From Bacteroidota bacterium (lineage in GTDB: Bacteria > Bacteroidota > Bacteroidia > Chitinophagales > Chitinophagaceae): DNA of 64,000 nucleotides. The stretch is from assembly GCA_023416995.1 (NCBI GenBank), contig JAEZGI010000057.1:124001-188000 (forward strand). The letters run 5' to 3'. Positions 15,114-24,224 of the stretch are shown here, in pieces; positions within the stretch are counted from its first letter, which is position 1, and each line of letters starts with the position of its first letter. A program made the position numbers and the translations under genes. The notes beneath the pieces are model-generated. The model made no database searches and was not told where the DNA came from. It was given only the letters and a program-made list of their open reading frames with translations.

Positions 15114-16433
15114 TCAACTGTTCTTTGGCTGACCCGGTGCGGTCTGCGAGCTGTCTTTATATGCGATGATAAATGAAATAAAAAATCCGAAGATTATACA
15201 ACCCATACTTCGGTCCGGATAGGTTTCAGTAGTAAACGAAAGTGCAAAATCTATCAGGATCAGTGCACCGATCACATCACGGTAAGTAAGTGCCTTTACC
15301 ATTGGCATCACCAGGTACCCCAGCAAAAATGTAAGTAATCCAATGATGCCCATTCCGGCCAGCATATCCAGGTAAGTGCTGTGCATGTTTTTATTGGTAC
15401 GTATCCCAAACTCAAATTGCTTTTCTTCAAATTTGTCGAGCAAAGCCCGGTCCTTATCTCCAAGCGATGTGCCTATAACGGGATTTGCTTCGATCACTTC
15501 TATCCCGCATGTCCAGATCGCCAGGCGGATATTGAAACCGTTCCATTGTTCTGAAGTCAGTTGCATGTTATAATGACTTTCAACCGCATCATTTTTGAAA
15601 TTGTAATCGGGATAACGAAGCTCATTGAAGCGGTTAACGGTTTTTGGAAACAAAGCCACAAGCAAGGCGGCGCATATCAACAATACGCCGACCATGGTGA
15701 ATCCAGCGGGCCTGTTTTTCTTTTTTATAAAAAAATAATAAAGTGCAAATATTATGGCGCTGCTGTATAGAAATATGATCTCGGTTCTGCTGGCCAGCAT
15801 GAAATGAAAAACAAGCAAAAACGCAACGATGGGTAAAAACCACAGGCGATAGCGGGGGCTGATGACGCGCTGGATATATAAATAGCCGAATATCATGATC
15901 GCGATATTGATCATCAGCGCAAAATAAACTGATTGCTTATCGATTATGGCGGTAAGACTATCATTATATAAAAAGCCGGCGTCTCCCGTTCTCGTATAAA
16001 CGATATATGCAGCAACACTGCACACCATTGCGGCCAGGGTGGTCAACAATGCGTACACCAGCATAATGCGCCATTTAACCCCTTTGCTAATGCAAATCAG
16101 GCCAAATGAAACTGGCAGAAATAACAGCGGAATACGAAGAACGAGGTATTTCAAGCCGTTGCTGATATTATCTGAAGAAAGCGCGCTGAAAATCTGCCAT
16201 CCATAAAAGGCTAAAATCAAATAGATTTCCGGACGTTCTTTTAACAATACCTTTTTTTCAGCAATTGAGTTATACCCGAAACAAAACAGTCCAAGCGCCA
16301 GTATTGCAAGGTTATTGATCACCGGTGCATGTGGTATATAAAAGGTTGCAAAAAACAGGGCAATAAGCCCTGTGAGCCAGCGGTCTTTTTTAGAAACTAT
16401 AAAATCGTTATCATTAAAAATATTGCTAATCAT
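15114..16433 (-). CDS. O-antigen ligase family protein (WaaL/Wzy_C)
   Basis: 439 residues from the ATG at 16433 (open to 16484). About ten to twelve membrane helices and a large periplasmic loop. Near the C-terminus NMHSTYLDMLAGMGIIGLL matches the Wzy_C signature, with the conserved His before the GxxG helix. Such proteins join finished polysaccharide to lipid A-core or polymerise repeat units. With an ABC exporter next door a ligase role is more likely than a Wzy polymerase role. It converges on wzt with no gap, and lies 83 bases downstream of the helicase gene on the same strand. Confidence 0.86.
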   Translation of the reverse strand: MISNIFNDNDFIVSKKDRWLTGLIALFFATFYIPHAPVINNLAILALGLFCFGYNSIAEKKVLLKERPEIYLILAFYGWQIFSALSSDNISNGLKYLVLRIPLLFLPVSFGLICISKGVKWRIMLVYALLTTLAAMVCSVAAYIVYTRTGDAGFLYNDSLTAIIDKQSVYFALMINIAIMIFGYLYIQRVISPRYRLWFLPIVAFLLVFHFMLASRTEIIFLYSSAIIFALYYFFIKKKNRPAGFTMVGVLLICAALLVALFPKTVNRFNELRYPDYNFKNDAVESHYNMQLTSEQWNGFNIRLAIWTCGIEVIEANPVIGTSLGDKDRALLDKFEEKQFEFGIRTNKNMHSTYLDMLAGMGIIGLLTFLLGYLVMPMVKALTYRDVIGALILIDFALSFTTETYPDRSMGCIIFGFFISFIIAYKDSSQTAPGQPKNS

Positions 16434-16516
16434 GGGGTTAAAGCCTTCTTGGGCCGGCTTACACCTCACCAGTGCAATAATCATGCAGTGCCTTCCCGTT
16501 CTTGCGTTCCGTACGT

Positions 16517-18424
16517 TTACAAATTCATAAATTCCCAGGCACTTACATGGGTTCCCGTCTTTTCCGCATAATTTATCAAGCCGCTGTAGAAAGGAAACTG
16601 ACCGATAGTTGCGCTATCACCAATAATTACAAGTTTTTTTCTTGCCCTTGTCATTGCTACATTCATTCTTCTTGTATCACTCAAAAAGCCAATCACTTGT
16701 TCATTATTACTTCTTGTTACCGAGATGTATACAATATCACGCTCCTGGCCCTGGAAACTGTCAATGGTATTAACTGAAATATTATTCAGATAACCTGCAA
16801 GCAGCGGAGCGGCCAGTAATTGTTCCTTTAAGATTTCTATTTGTTGTTTGTATGGTGAAATTACGGCCACGTCCGGAATGGCCCGGCCAGCCCCCGCAGG
16901 AAAACTGTTTACAAGCAGGTTGCTAAGATGTGATAATAGAAAGGCAGCTTCTTCCGGATTGGTAACACTGGTTCCTGAAGCTTTCTCCTCGAAGCCACAT
17001 CCTGCGGTATCTATAAACAGGAAGGGCCGTTCATCACCAGGCAAGGTTCTGTTTGCAACGGAAGCATGTGCCTGTAATAAATCACGGTAAAATACATGGC
17101 CGGGGTAATGCATGATCATTTCATGCATCCTGTATTGCACATCCAGCATAGTAACTGCAGTGGGATGAAGCGCGGTGTTTTTTTCAAACAGTGTCATACT
17201 CAGACCGGCCACGGCGGCTGCCTCAGATTTGATAGTGGGCGAAAGTTGAAAATGATCACCGGCCAGTACCAGTTTTTTAGCTTTCAGAACAGGGATCCAA
17301 CAGGCAGGCTCAAGCGCTTGCGCAGCTTCATCGATCACTACCGTATGGTAGCGAAGATTGCGAACCGTATAATGATTGCTTCCCACAAGGGTAGCCGTTA
17401 TGATCTGTGCTTTTGATAACACGTCATCGGTTATGTATTGCTCTGTGCGTTCAACGGATTGCATAATGTTCCGCGCTTCATCAAAAAGGGCTTTACGCTG
17501 ATCCCGCTCTGCCTTACCAAAATTCCTTTTGTACTTATGAGCCATGTTCCGGTATTCGCTGGCCTGTTTCCGCAACTTTTTCATTTCTTTCATAGAAGGG
17601 TGTTGCTGAATACGGCTGTCCAGTGTCAGTGAAAGCAGTCTTTCTGTTACACGCGAAGGATTTCCCACCCGCACCACATTCATACCACGCAACGATAATT
17701 TTTCACTTAATAAATCTACTGCGGTATTGCTGGGCGCTGTAACCAGTATCTGTTTATGATCAGATTGGTACATGGCCAATATGGCTTCAACAATGGTGGT
17801 GGTTTTGCCTGTTCCTGGCGGCCCGTGCACGATGGCCAGTTCATTTGCAGACAAAATCTTTTTGACTGCCTGTTGCTGTGAAGCGTTCAGTTGTGGCATG
17901 GTGGGAACCTCGATATCATGATTGTATCCCGGCTTTTTTTCACCGGTTAATACGCCAATGAGATGTGCATCATCATTTTTTTCTGCTCTTGCAGCCGCGG
18001 TACGTATTGCCTGCTGCATTTCTTCATAACTATTATTATCAAATAACAACTCCACTCCCAACTTGCCATCGCGTGACCATTCTGGCAATTCATCCGTTCG
18101 AAGTGACAACTTTAAACGGTTGCCTCCCTGGAAAGTAACAACACCTTCCACCTTGTATTCATTGCGGTCATGATTTGAAAACAACATTGCTGCTGCACCA
18201 AAACGGAATTGATGTGGCAACTCCGGATGTGTAGTACGTTCAAGTTCAACAGTGAGGTAATCGCCACGACCCATTTCTGTGTCGCGGATAGCGACAGGAA
18301 ACCATACGATACCGTTAGCCCTTTTTTCCTGTATAGACAGCGATTGAGACTGGCGGATAAACTGCTCCTGGTCCTCTGCACGTTCCTGTTTTAGCAACGA
18401 CTCCAATCTTTTGAAATACTCCAT
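16517..18424 (-). CDS. Superfamily 1 DNA/RNA helicase (IGHMBP2/Dna2-like)
   Basis: 635 residues. An N-terminal beta-rich domain (about 1-170) precedes the SF1 core: Walker A GPPGTGKT at 201-208, motif II VIDEAAQA, Q-motif-like NASQQQAV before Walker A, DVQYRMHEMI (motif III-IV area), VNTIDSFQGQERDIVYIS (motif V) and MTRARKKLVIIG (motif VI). This matches UPF1-like 5'-3' helicases such as IGHMBP2, common in Bacteroidota. The physiological substrate is unknown. No link to the polysaccharide genes is evident. Confidence 0.9.
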   Translation of the reverse strand: MEYFKRLESLLKQERAEDQEQFIRQSQSLSIQEKRANGIVWFPVAIRDTEMGRGDYLTVELERTTHPELPHQFRFGAAAMLFSNHDRNEYKVEGVVTFQGGNRLKLSLRTDELPEWSRDGKLGVELLFDNNSYEEMQQAIRTAAARAEKNDDAHLIGVLTGEKKPGYNHDIEVPTMPQLNASQQQAVKKILSANELAIVHGPPGTGKTTTIVEAILAMYQSDHKQILVTAPSNTAVDLLSEKLSLRGMNVVRVGNPSRVTERLLSLTLDSRIQQHPSMKEMKKLRKQASEYRNMAHKYKRNFGKAERDQRKALFDEARNIMQSVERTEQYITDDVLSKAQIITATLVGSNHYTVRNLRYHTVVIDEAAQALEPACWIPVLKAKKLVLAGDHFQLSPTIKSEAAAVAGLSMTLFEKNTALHPTAVTMLDVQYRMHEMIMHYPGHVFYRDLLQAHASVANRTLPGDERPFLFIDTAGCGFEEKASGTSVTNPEEAAFLLSHLSNLLVNSFPAGAGRAIPDVAVISPYKQQIEILKEQLLAAPLLAGYLNNISVNTIDSFQGQERDIVYISVTRSNNEQVIGFLSDTRRMNVAMTRARKKLVIIGDSATIGQFPFYSGLINYAEKTGTHVSAWEFMNL

Positions 18425-18514
18425 TGTGCAAAATAAAGATGTCAGTAAGTGATAAGCAAAAACATTTCCCGATGCCTGATTTTTCGTTTATATTGAACCC
18501 GTTATAGGCTTATT

Positions 18515-19525
18515 ATGGAATCAGTAAATATTAAGAAACTTGCGCAGATACTCAACCTTTCGATTTCAACTGTATCAAAGGCCCTCAGGGATAGTCATGA
18601 TATAGGAAAAACTACAAAAGAAAAAGTTCTTAAGCTGGCCGCAGAATTAAATTATCAACCTAATCCACACGCCAGTAGTCTCAGGAAACACAAAAGCAAA
18701 ACCATTGCCGTCATTATCCCTGAGATAGCGAACAACTATTTCGCCCTGGCGATCAATGGTATTGAGTCGGTGGCACGTGAAAAGGGTTATCATGTGCTCA
18801 TATACTTAACACATGAAGACTTTGCGAATGAGATTGCGTTTACAAGACATCTTAATAGTGGAAGGGTAGATGGGGTATTGATTTCCGTTGCTCATAATGA
18901 TGAAGATTTTGATCACCTGCATGATCTCAAGAAAAAAGGGTTGCCCATAATTTTCTTTGACCGGGTTTGCGAAGATTTTGATACAGCAAAAATTATCACA
19001 GATGATTTTGAAAGCGGCTACCTCGCCACAAAACATTTAATTGATCAGGGTTGTAAACGGATAGCGCATCTTGGCATTTCGAAAAACCTGTCTATTGGTA
19101 ACAAACGTTTGAAAGGGTATGTAAAGGCACTTCAGGATCGGAATATTCCTGTTGAGGAATCGTTGATGATAGAATGCACCAATGAAGCCGAACAGGATCG
19201 GGTGATTATCAGGGATCTGTTCACAAACCTGAAGCCCGATGGCATTTTTGCTTCGGTCGAGAAATACGTTATTGCTACTTATGAAATTTGCCGTGAGCTG
19301 AAACTTAATATTCCTACTGATGTTAAGGTGATCGGTTTCTCGAATCTGCAGACTGCAGAATTTCTGAACCCATCACTATCAACAATTACACAGCCCGCGT
19401 ATGAGATGGGCAAAGAAGCAGCCACCATGTTATTTAAAGCGCTTGATAAAAAGCTGTTCCAATTGAAAGATGAAGATATTGTTCTGCAATCGAAACTGAT
19501 TCCAAGAGATTCAACTAAAAAATAG
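18515..19525 (+). CDS. LacI-family transcriptional regulator 1
   Basis: 336 residues. N-terminal helix-turn-helix and hinge: NIKKLAQILNLSISTVSKAL, then LNYQPNPHASSLRKHKSKTI. Residues from about 60 form the periplasmic-binding-protein-like sensor domain (IAVIIPEIANNYFALAINGI, GVLISVAHNDEDFDHL, VKVIGFSNLQTAEFLNPSLS, TITQPAYEMGKEAA). It stands at the edge of the polysaccharide-utilisation locus and is divergent from the helicase. A ligand from uronate metabolism is likely but not shown. A bidirectional terminator follows. Confidence 0.93.
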   Translation: MESVNIKKLAQILNLSISTVSKALRDSHDIGKTTKEKVLKLAAELNYQPNPHASSLRKHKSKTIAVIIPEIANNYFALAINGIESVAREKGYHVLIYLTHEDFANEIAFTRHLNSGRVDGVLISVAHNDEDFDHLHDLKKKGLPIIFFDRVCEDFDTAKIITDDFESGYLATKHLIDQGCKRIAHLGISKNLSIGNKRLKGYVKALQDRNIPVEESLMIECTNEAEQDRVIIRDLFTNLKPDGIFASVEKYVIATYEICRELKLNIPTDVKVIGFSNLQTAEFLNPSLSTITQPAYEMGKEAATMLFKALDKKLFQLKDEDIVLQSKLIPRDSTKK

Positions 19526-19539
19526 GAAGGGGGCATATA

Positions 19540-19579
19540 AACAATAATGCAGGTTCGAAGTTGAACCTGCATTGTTGTT
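19540..19579. terminator. Bidirectional intrinsic terminator
   Basis: A 17-bp stem (19540-19556 with 19563-19579, one G-U pair) encloses a 6-base loop. The core arms read ATGCAGGTTC and GAACCTGCAT, and both flanks are A/T rich. It lies between the converging lacI1 and GH88 genes and can serve both. Confidence 0.85.
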
Positions 19580-19594
19580 TATGACCGCATCGAA

Positions 19595-20782
19595 TTATAA
19601 ATACCACTTTTTATATCGTTGCAGCGCTTCAATAAAGTAATAGTCTGCATAGGTCAAAGGCACATCGATCTCCGAATTTCCAGGCAGATGGCCCACACTA
19701 TGTTCAAGAATAAAACCGCCATTTGTTCCTGGTTTTGCACGATAGGTGGGGCTGGAAAGTACTTTCAAAATCTGTTCTGCAACGTTTACATATTCCTTGC
19801 TTTCCTTTCCTTTTGTATAGCGCGACAGTTCGAGCAATCCGGACGCCATAACAGAAGCTGCAGAAACATCGCGTTTCGCATTTGGAATATCCGGGGCATT
19901 GAAATCCCAATAGGGTACTTTATCTGCGGGTAGGTTCGGATGGTTCAGCACATATGCGGCGATCTTCCTGGCCTGTTCAAGGTATGCAGGATCTTTGGTG
20001 AATCTGTACATGACCACATAACCATAAAATCCCCAGGCCTGCCCACGTGCCCAGGCCGACTCATCAGAATAACCCTGGTGCGTTAATTTTTTATGAACAC
20101 CGCCGGTTTCAAGATCATAATCAATCACATGATATGAGCTGTTATCGGGTCTGAAATGATTTTTAAGCGTTGTGTTAGCATGTGTAACAGCAATTTCGTG
20201 AAATCGTTTTTCACCGCCTTGTTGTGTGACCCACTCAAGCAGTTCAAGATTCATCATGTTGTCGATGATCACCGGGCATTTATATCTTGCACTTGTATTC
20301 CAGCTTTGAATGGCTTTGATCGTTGGCCGGTAACGGCTCGCGAGTGAAGAGGCGGCTGTAAAGATCACATCCTTATATGCAGGCTCCTTTGTAATTGCAT
20401 AAGCAGTACCAAAACTACAGTACATCATAAAACCGAGGTCGTGATTGCCTGTATAGTGTTTGATCGGCTCCAGCAGAGCAAGTCGTTTTAATGCTTCGGT
20501 TCTGATCTGCAGATCTTTGGTTTCGTCATAAATCATCCATAGTGTGCCGGGATAAAATCCGCTGGTCCACCATCTTGTATTACTGGTGATGAGCTGATCT
20601 TTTTCAGCATTGTAACTTCTTGGCATCACTGTATCAGGTGTTTTCTGCATTAACACCTTGTATTGAGCCGCAGCGAATTTCATGTTCTCATCAATGAGCT
20701 GACGCATCTGTTTTTTAGCATTTTGTGCAGTCAGCGATATATTACTGAGGAGCACAGCAGCTATAACAATAAGTTTCTTCAT
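19595..20782 (-). CDS. GH88 unsaturated glucuronyl hydrolase
   Basis: 395 residues with a signal peptide (MKKLIVIAAVLLSNISLTAQ). An (alpha/alpha)6 barrel of family GH88: HDLGFM with Asp115 and IIDNMMNLE with Asp174 line up with the two essential aspartates of the Bacillus GL1 enzyme. SDESAWARGQAWGFYG is the usual signature further on. It removes the 4,5-unsaturated uronic acid that lyases leave at the non-reducing end, so it works downstream of the lyases in this locus, probably in the periplasm. It is 21 bases behind lacI2 and cotranscribed with it. Confidence 0.93.
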   Translation of the reverse strand: MKKLIVIAAVLLSNISLTAQNAKKQMRQLIDENMKFAAAQYKVLMQKTPDTVMPRSYNAEKDQLITSNTRWWTSGFYPGTLWMIYDETKDLQIRTEALKRLALLEPIKHYTGNHDLGFMMYCSFGTAYAITKEPAYKDVIFTAASSLASRYRPTIKAIQSWNTSARYKCPVIIDNMMNLELLEWVTQQGGEKRFHEIAVTHANTTLKNHFRPDNSSYHVIDYDLETGGVHKKLTHQGYSDESAWARGQAWGFYGYVVMYRFTKDPAYLEQARKIAAYVLNHPNLPADKVPYWDFNAPDIPNAKRDVSAASVMASGLLELSRYTKGKESKEYVNVAEQILKVLSSPTYRAKPGTNGGFILEHSVGHLPGNSEIDVPLTYADYYFIEALQRYKKWYL

Positions 20783-20803
20783 TTGGTTTATTTGACTGGT
20801 GAA

Positions 20804-21835
20804 TCAGGTTGACATTCTTCTTATAAGTTCAACAGGTGTAATTATCGGGTTCTGGTCTATCGTTACGCCATCTGTGCCATCTTTAAGGAGTTTCAAAAGT
20901 TCTGTTACAATGATGGTACCTATTCTTGCCGGAAATTGTTCAATCGTTGTTATTGACGGAGATACAATCGCGGATCGGGGATCGTTGGAATAGCCAACAA
21001 GCTTTAGTTGTTTTGGAACTTCTATCCCGATCTCCTTTGCATAGCTTAATGCAGTAAGGGCAGTCACATCATTGGCAGAAAATATGGCATCAGGGTAAGG
21101 TTTTTTTGAAAATAGTTTGTGCATGGATTTCCGGGCGTTGTCGGCATTAAGTTCCTGGTAAAACACCATGTTCTTATCGATAGGCACTTCGTGTCTTTGC
21201 ATGGCTTTTTTGAAACCGGAATAGCGGTCAAGATATATACTGCACTCCATGGGTCCGGAGATATATGCGATACGACGGCAACCCAACTCAATAAGATGTG
21301 AGGTTGCGAGGTAGCCACCGCGGAAATCGTCACCTTTTATAATGCAGCCAGGATACGGCTTTACGGGCACCCGATCATAAAAAATAACTGGGATGTTGTT
21401 TTCCAGCAAAACATTAAAATGGCTGAAATCGGTGGTAAAAAGGGTACAGGCTGCTATTACTGCGTCGACACGGCTGGCATACAATGTGGCTGCAAGGTCC
21501 TTTTCAATTTCCACCGAATCGTTCGACTGGCATATGATCAGGTTATATCCGTGCTCATGAAGCCCATTCTGTATCGTGGTTATAATTTCTGCATGAACAA
21601 ACATAGAAATTCGCGGAACGATGAGTCCGACTGTATGAGTCTTATTGGTTCGCAAACCAGAGGCCATCACGTTCCGGCGATAACCAAGTTGTTCAACCAT
21701 CGCCATCACCTTTGTTCGGGTTGACTCGTGTACGTGAGGATGTTTGTTCAAAACTCTCGAAATAGTGGCAGGAGAAAGCTGCAACGCTTCCGCAATGTCC
21801 TGGATACCATTTTTCTTTTCTGACTTCTTCTTCAT
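20804..21835 (-). CDS. LacI-family transcriptional regulator 2
   Basis: 343 residues from the ATG at 21835; the frame is open to 21892 but the usual LacI start lies just before the DNA-binding domain. The helix-turn-helix reads GIQDIAEALQLSPATISRVLN, followed by a hinge LGYRRNVMASGLRTNKTHTV and a sugar-binding-type sensor domain (GLIVPRISMFVHAEIITTI; LKLVGYSNDPRSAIVSPSIT). It is the first gene of a lacI2-GH88 transcript and lies opposite the lyase genes. It is the best candidate to bind the paired operators at 22.1 and 30.06 kb. Confidence 0.93.
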   Translation of the reverse strand: MKKKSEKKNGIQDIAEALQLSPATISRVLNKHPHVHESTRTKVMAMVEQLGYRRNVMASGLRTNKTHTVGLIVPRISMFVHAEIITTIQNGLHEHGYNLIICQSNDSVEIEKDLAATLYASRVDAVIAACTLFTTDFSHFNVLLENNIPVIFYDRVPVKPYPGCIIKGDDFRGGYLATSHLIELGCRRIAYISGPMECSIYLDRYSGFKKAMQRHEVPIDKNMVFYQELNADNARKSMHKLFSKKPYPDAIFSANDVTALTALSYAKEIGIEVPKQLKLVGYSNDPRSAIVSPSITTIEQFPARIGTIIVTELLKLLKDGTDGVTIDQNPIITPVELIRRMST

Positions 21836-21947
21836 TAGTAAAACGGGCGATAAACAATTTCGGCGATGACGGCGATGAAGCAGAAACCGCAAACAAATTT
21901 CATTTATCGTATAAGTTAATACGAATAGTTCTTAATTGAAAATTTCA

Positions 21948-21961
21948 TGAAATCGTTTGCA
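21948..21961. promoter_or_regulatory. cre-like LacI/CcpA-type operator
   Basis: TGAAATCGTTTGCA fits the LacI/GalR-family consensus TGNAANCGNTNNCA at every fixed position. It lies 113 bases upstream of the lacI2 start, where it could serve autoregulation. It differs from the two AACGTT-centred operators nearby. Single short matches can occur by chance. Confidence 0.45.
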
Positions 21962-22092
21962 AATGTGAGTTTGTCCGGGTCAATAAGCAAGTGGTTCGGA
22001 GCCACCGAGAAATCTTTTCTACAGGCAGAAACGGGCATAAGCAATCGGTTTACAGCGTTTTCAATGACGTTGGCCAAACTTGATAAAAAAAT

Positions 22093-22108
22093 CTGAAAAC
22101 GTTTTCAG
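22093..22108. promoter_or_regulatory. LacI-type operator A (perfect 16-bp palindrome)
   Basis: CTGAAAACGTTTTCAG is a perfect palindrome with the central CG typical of LacI-family operators. It pairs with operator B, 33 bp away centre to centre. The same pair with the same spacing occurs upstream of susC. Confidence 0.75.
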
Positions 22109-22118
22109 CTTTTTGCTT

Positions 22119-22142
22119 TTTATTTACTGAAACGTTTTCGTA
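22119..22142 (+). repeat. 24-bp inverted repeat, copy 1
   Basis: This 24-base stretch around operator B is exactly the reverse complement of 30041-30064, 7.9 kb away. The identity goes beyond the palindrome core by about ten bases on one side, so it reflects a duplicated regulatory module rather than just two independent operators. Confidence 0.85.
22127..22140. promoter_or_regulatory. LacI-type operator B
   Basis: CTGAAACGTTTTCG, centred 33 bp from operator A, about three helical turns, so two repressor dimers would sit on the same DNA face. The site and its flank (22119-22142) recur exactly, inverted, at 30041-30064. Confidence 0.72.
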
Positions 22143-22331
22143 GAAAATTATGAATTATTCGGGGCATGGAGTAAATGTTTTTCACTTGTAATGTCTAATT
22201 TTCTTTTTTATCCTGATAAGGAAACATCATAAATGGTTGGTTAAGGCTCTGATTTACCCATTTACAAGAACAATTTCGGCCCACCAATATGTAAGGGCTC
22301 ACCAGGTTCACTGCTAACAAAACGCTGCTAT

Positions 22332-24215
22332 ATGAAAATAACTATCCTCCCGGTGCTGTTATGTCTTGCCATAACGGTGAGTCATCTTACAACTTCGGCA
22401 CAGACTGATCTTATCGGCTCATCGTTTCAGATACCCTCGCATCCGCGCATACTCTTAATGAAGGATGAAGAACAAAAAATCCTAAAAACAATTGCTTCAG
22501 ATAAGATCTGGACAAACGTGCAGGAAGCAATTCTGGCTGAAAGCAACAAGTTGTTAAACGAGCCACTTCTCGAACGCAAACAGATCGGTCGTCGTTTGCT
22601 TGGTGTTTCAAGAGAGGCGCTGAGACGGATCTTTTATCTGTCGTACGCATATCGTACAACAGGCAACGATGCATATGCAAAACGGGCCGAAAAAGAAATG
22701 GTGGCGGTTTGCTCTTTCACTGACTGGAACCCATCGCATTTCCTTGATGTTGCAGAGATGACAATGGCAGTCGCAATTGGTTACGACTGGTTGCATCCGC
22801 AGTTGTCGCAGCAATCAGCCGGTATCATTAAAGATGCTATTCTTAAAAAGGGGTTAGAACCTTCGCTTAATCCAAAAAATAATTCCTTTCTCAGGGCAGA
22901 GCATAACTGGAACCAGGTGTGTAATGCTGGAATGACGTATGGTGCGATGGCTATTTATGAGGATCACCCTGAGCTGGCTAAAACAATAATCAACCGTGCG
23001 CTTGAAACGATCGTCATCTCAATGAATGATTACGGTCCCGATGGTGCTTATCCCGAAGGGTATGGCTATTGGGGTTATGGAACCAGCTTTAACGTGATGT
23101 TTATTGCTGCGATAGAGAAATTATTTGGTAAGGATTTTGGCCTTAGTGACCGTCCGGGATTTCTTAAAACCGCCTCATATCTCGAACATATGACCGGACC
23201 TACAGGCAGACCCTTTAACTATTCTGATGCTGGCGGGGGCGGGGGTGTACAACCAGCTATGTTCTGGTTTGCAGCCAAAACAAAGGACCCGTCTGTGTTA
23301 TGGGTAGAACGGTCGCGTTTATTAAAAACACCTGCGTCAAGTCTTGTAAGGGACAGGTTATTACCCGGTATGCTATTGTGGAGCAATGGTGTGTCTATCG
23401 ACAAAGCCCCTGCGCCCAGGTCTACAATGTGGGTAGGAAAAGGCAAAATGCCCGTGGCACTGATGCGTAGTTCGTGGACAGACTCGAATGCTGTATTTGT
23501 TGGAATGAAAGGCGGGTCCGCTTCCGTGAATCATGCCCATATGGATATTGGATCTTTTGTAATGGAGGCCGATGGCGTAAGATGGGCGATGGATTTTGGA
23601 ATGCAGGATTATGAATCGCTAGAATCAAAAGGCATCGCGTTGTTTGGCCGTACCCAAAATGCGCAGCGTTGGACCGTATTCAGGTTGACCAATCTTGTTC
23701 ACAACACGTTGACTGTGGACGGGCAACATCAGCGGGTAAAAGGATATGCCCCTTTAACAACATTTTCTTCCGACCCCCGGAATATGTTTGCTATTACCGA
23801 TATGAGCACCGTATATGACAGCGCGTTAACCAAAGCGGTGAGGGGAATAGCCATCGTAAACAAATCATATGTTGTAGTTAAAGATGAGGTTACCACTACA
23901 GATAAAGAGACCGTGATCCGGTGGACGATGTTAACGCCGGCAAATGTGGTTATTCAAGATGCTAATACTGCTCAATTGAGCGCAGGAAATAAAAACCTAA
24001 CATTAAAAGTGCTGGCGCCAGGCAAGGTAACCATGAAAACATGGTCAACGGATCCGCCAAATCACTGGGATGCTCCAAATCCTGGTACCACCCTGGTTGG
24101 CTTTGAGACAACCTTACCTGCCAATAGCTCACAGACATTGGAAGTGCACCTTGTTCCCGGTAATGGAAAAACCGGAACAACCAAAGCAGCACCAGCTCTT
24201 AGCTCCTGGAAATAA
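22332..24215 (+). CDS. Heparinase II/III-family polysaccharide lyase 1
   Basis: 627 residues with a signal peptide of about 23. The N-terminal (alpha/alpha) toroid holds AEHNWNQVCNAG (His191, Asn192, Asn194) and YGPDGAYPEGYGYWGYG (Tyr240, Glu242), the active-site regions of heparinase II-type lyases. The C-terminal beta-sandwich has VNHAHMDIGSFVMEADG, the metal/His segment of this fold. It would cleave a uronic-acid polysaccharide by beta-elimination. It opens a run of four lyase-type genes with gaps of 9-24 bases. The exact PL family and substrate cannot be fixed by eye. Confidence 0.88.
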   Translation: MKITILPVLLCLAITVSHLTTSAQTDLIGSSFQIPSHPRILLMKDEEQKILKTIASDKIWTNVQEAILAESNKLLNEPLLERKQIGRRLLGVSREALRRIFYLSYAYRTTGNDAYAKRAEKEMVAVCSFTDWNPSHFLDVAEMTMAVAIGYDWLHPQLSQQSAGIIKDAILKKGLEPSLNPKNNSFLRAEHNWNQVCNAGMTYGAMAIYEDHPELAKTIINRALETIVISMNDYGPDGAYPEGYGYWGYGTSFNVMFIAAIEKLFGKDFGLSDRPGFLKTASYLEHMTGPTGRPFNYSDAGGGGGVQPAMFWFAAKTKDPSVLWVERSRLLKTPASSLVRDRLLPGMLLWSNGVSIDKAPAPRSTMWVGKGKMPVALMRSSWTDSNAVFVGMKGGSASVNHAHMDIGSFVMEADGVRWAMDFGMQDYESLESKGIALFGRTQNAQRWTVFRLTNLVHNTLTVDGQHQRVKGYAPLTTFSSDPRNMFAITDMSTVYDSALTKAVRGIAIVNKSYVVVKDEVTTTDKETVIRWTMLTPANVVIQDANTAQLSAGNKNLTLKVLAPGKVTMKTWSTDPPNHWDAPNPGTTLVGFETTLPANSSQTLEVHLVPGNGKTGTTKAAPALSSWK

Positions 24216-24224
24216 GTGATCAAC

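Larger units (their letters stand above)
21836..22331. other. Divergent regulatory region lacI2 / lyase operon
   Basis: A 496-base AT-rich gap between lacI2 (leftward) and the first lyase gene (rightward). It holds a cre-like site at 21948-21961, two LacI-type operators centred at 22100/22101 and 22133/22134, and a roughly 190-base leader before the lyase ATG in which I see no gene, riboswitch or terminator. No convincing Bacteroidota -33/-7 promoter could be fixed by eye. Confidence 0.7.
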
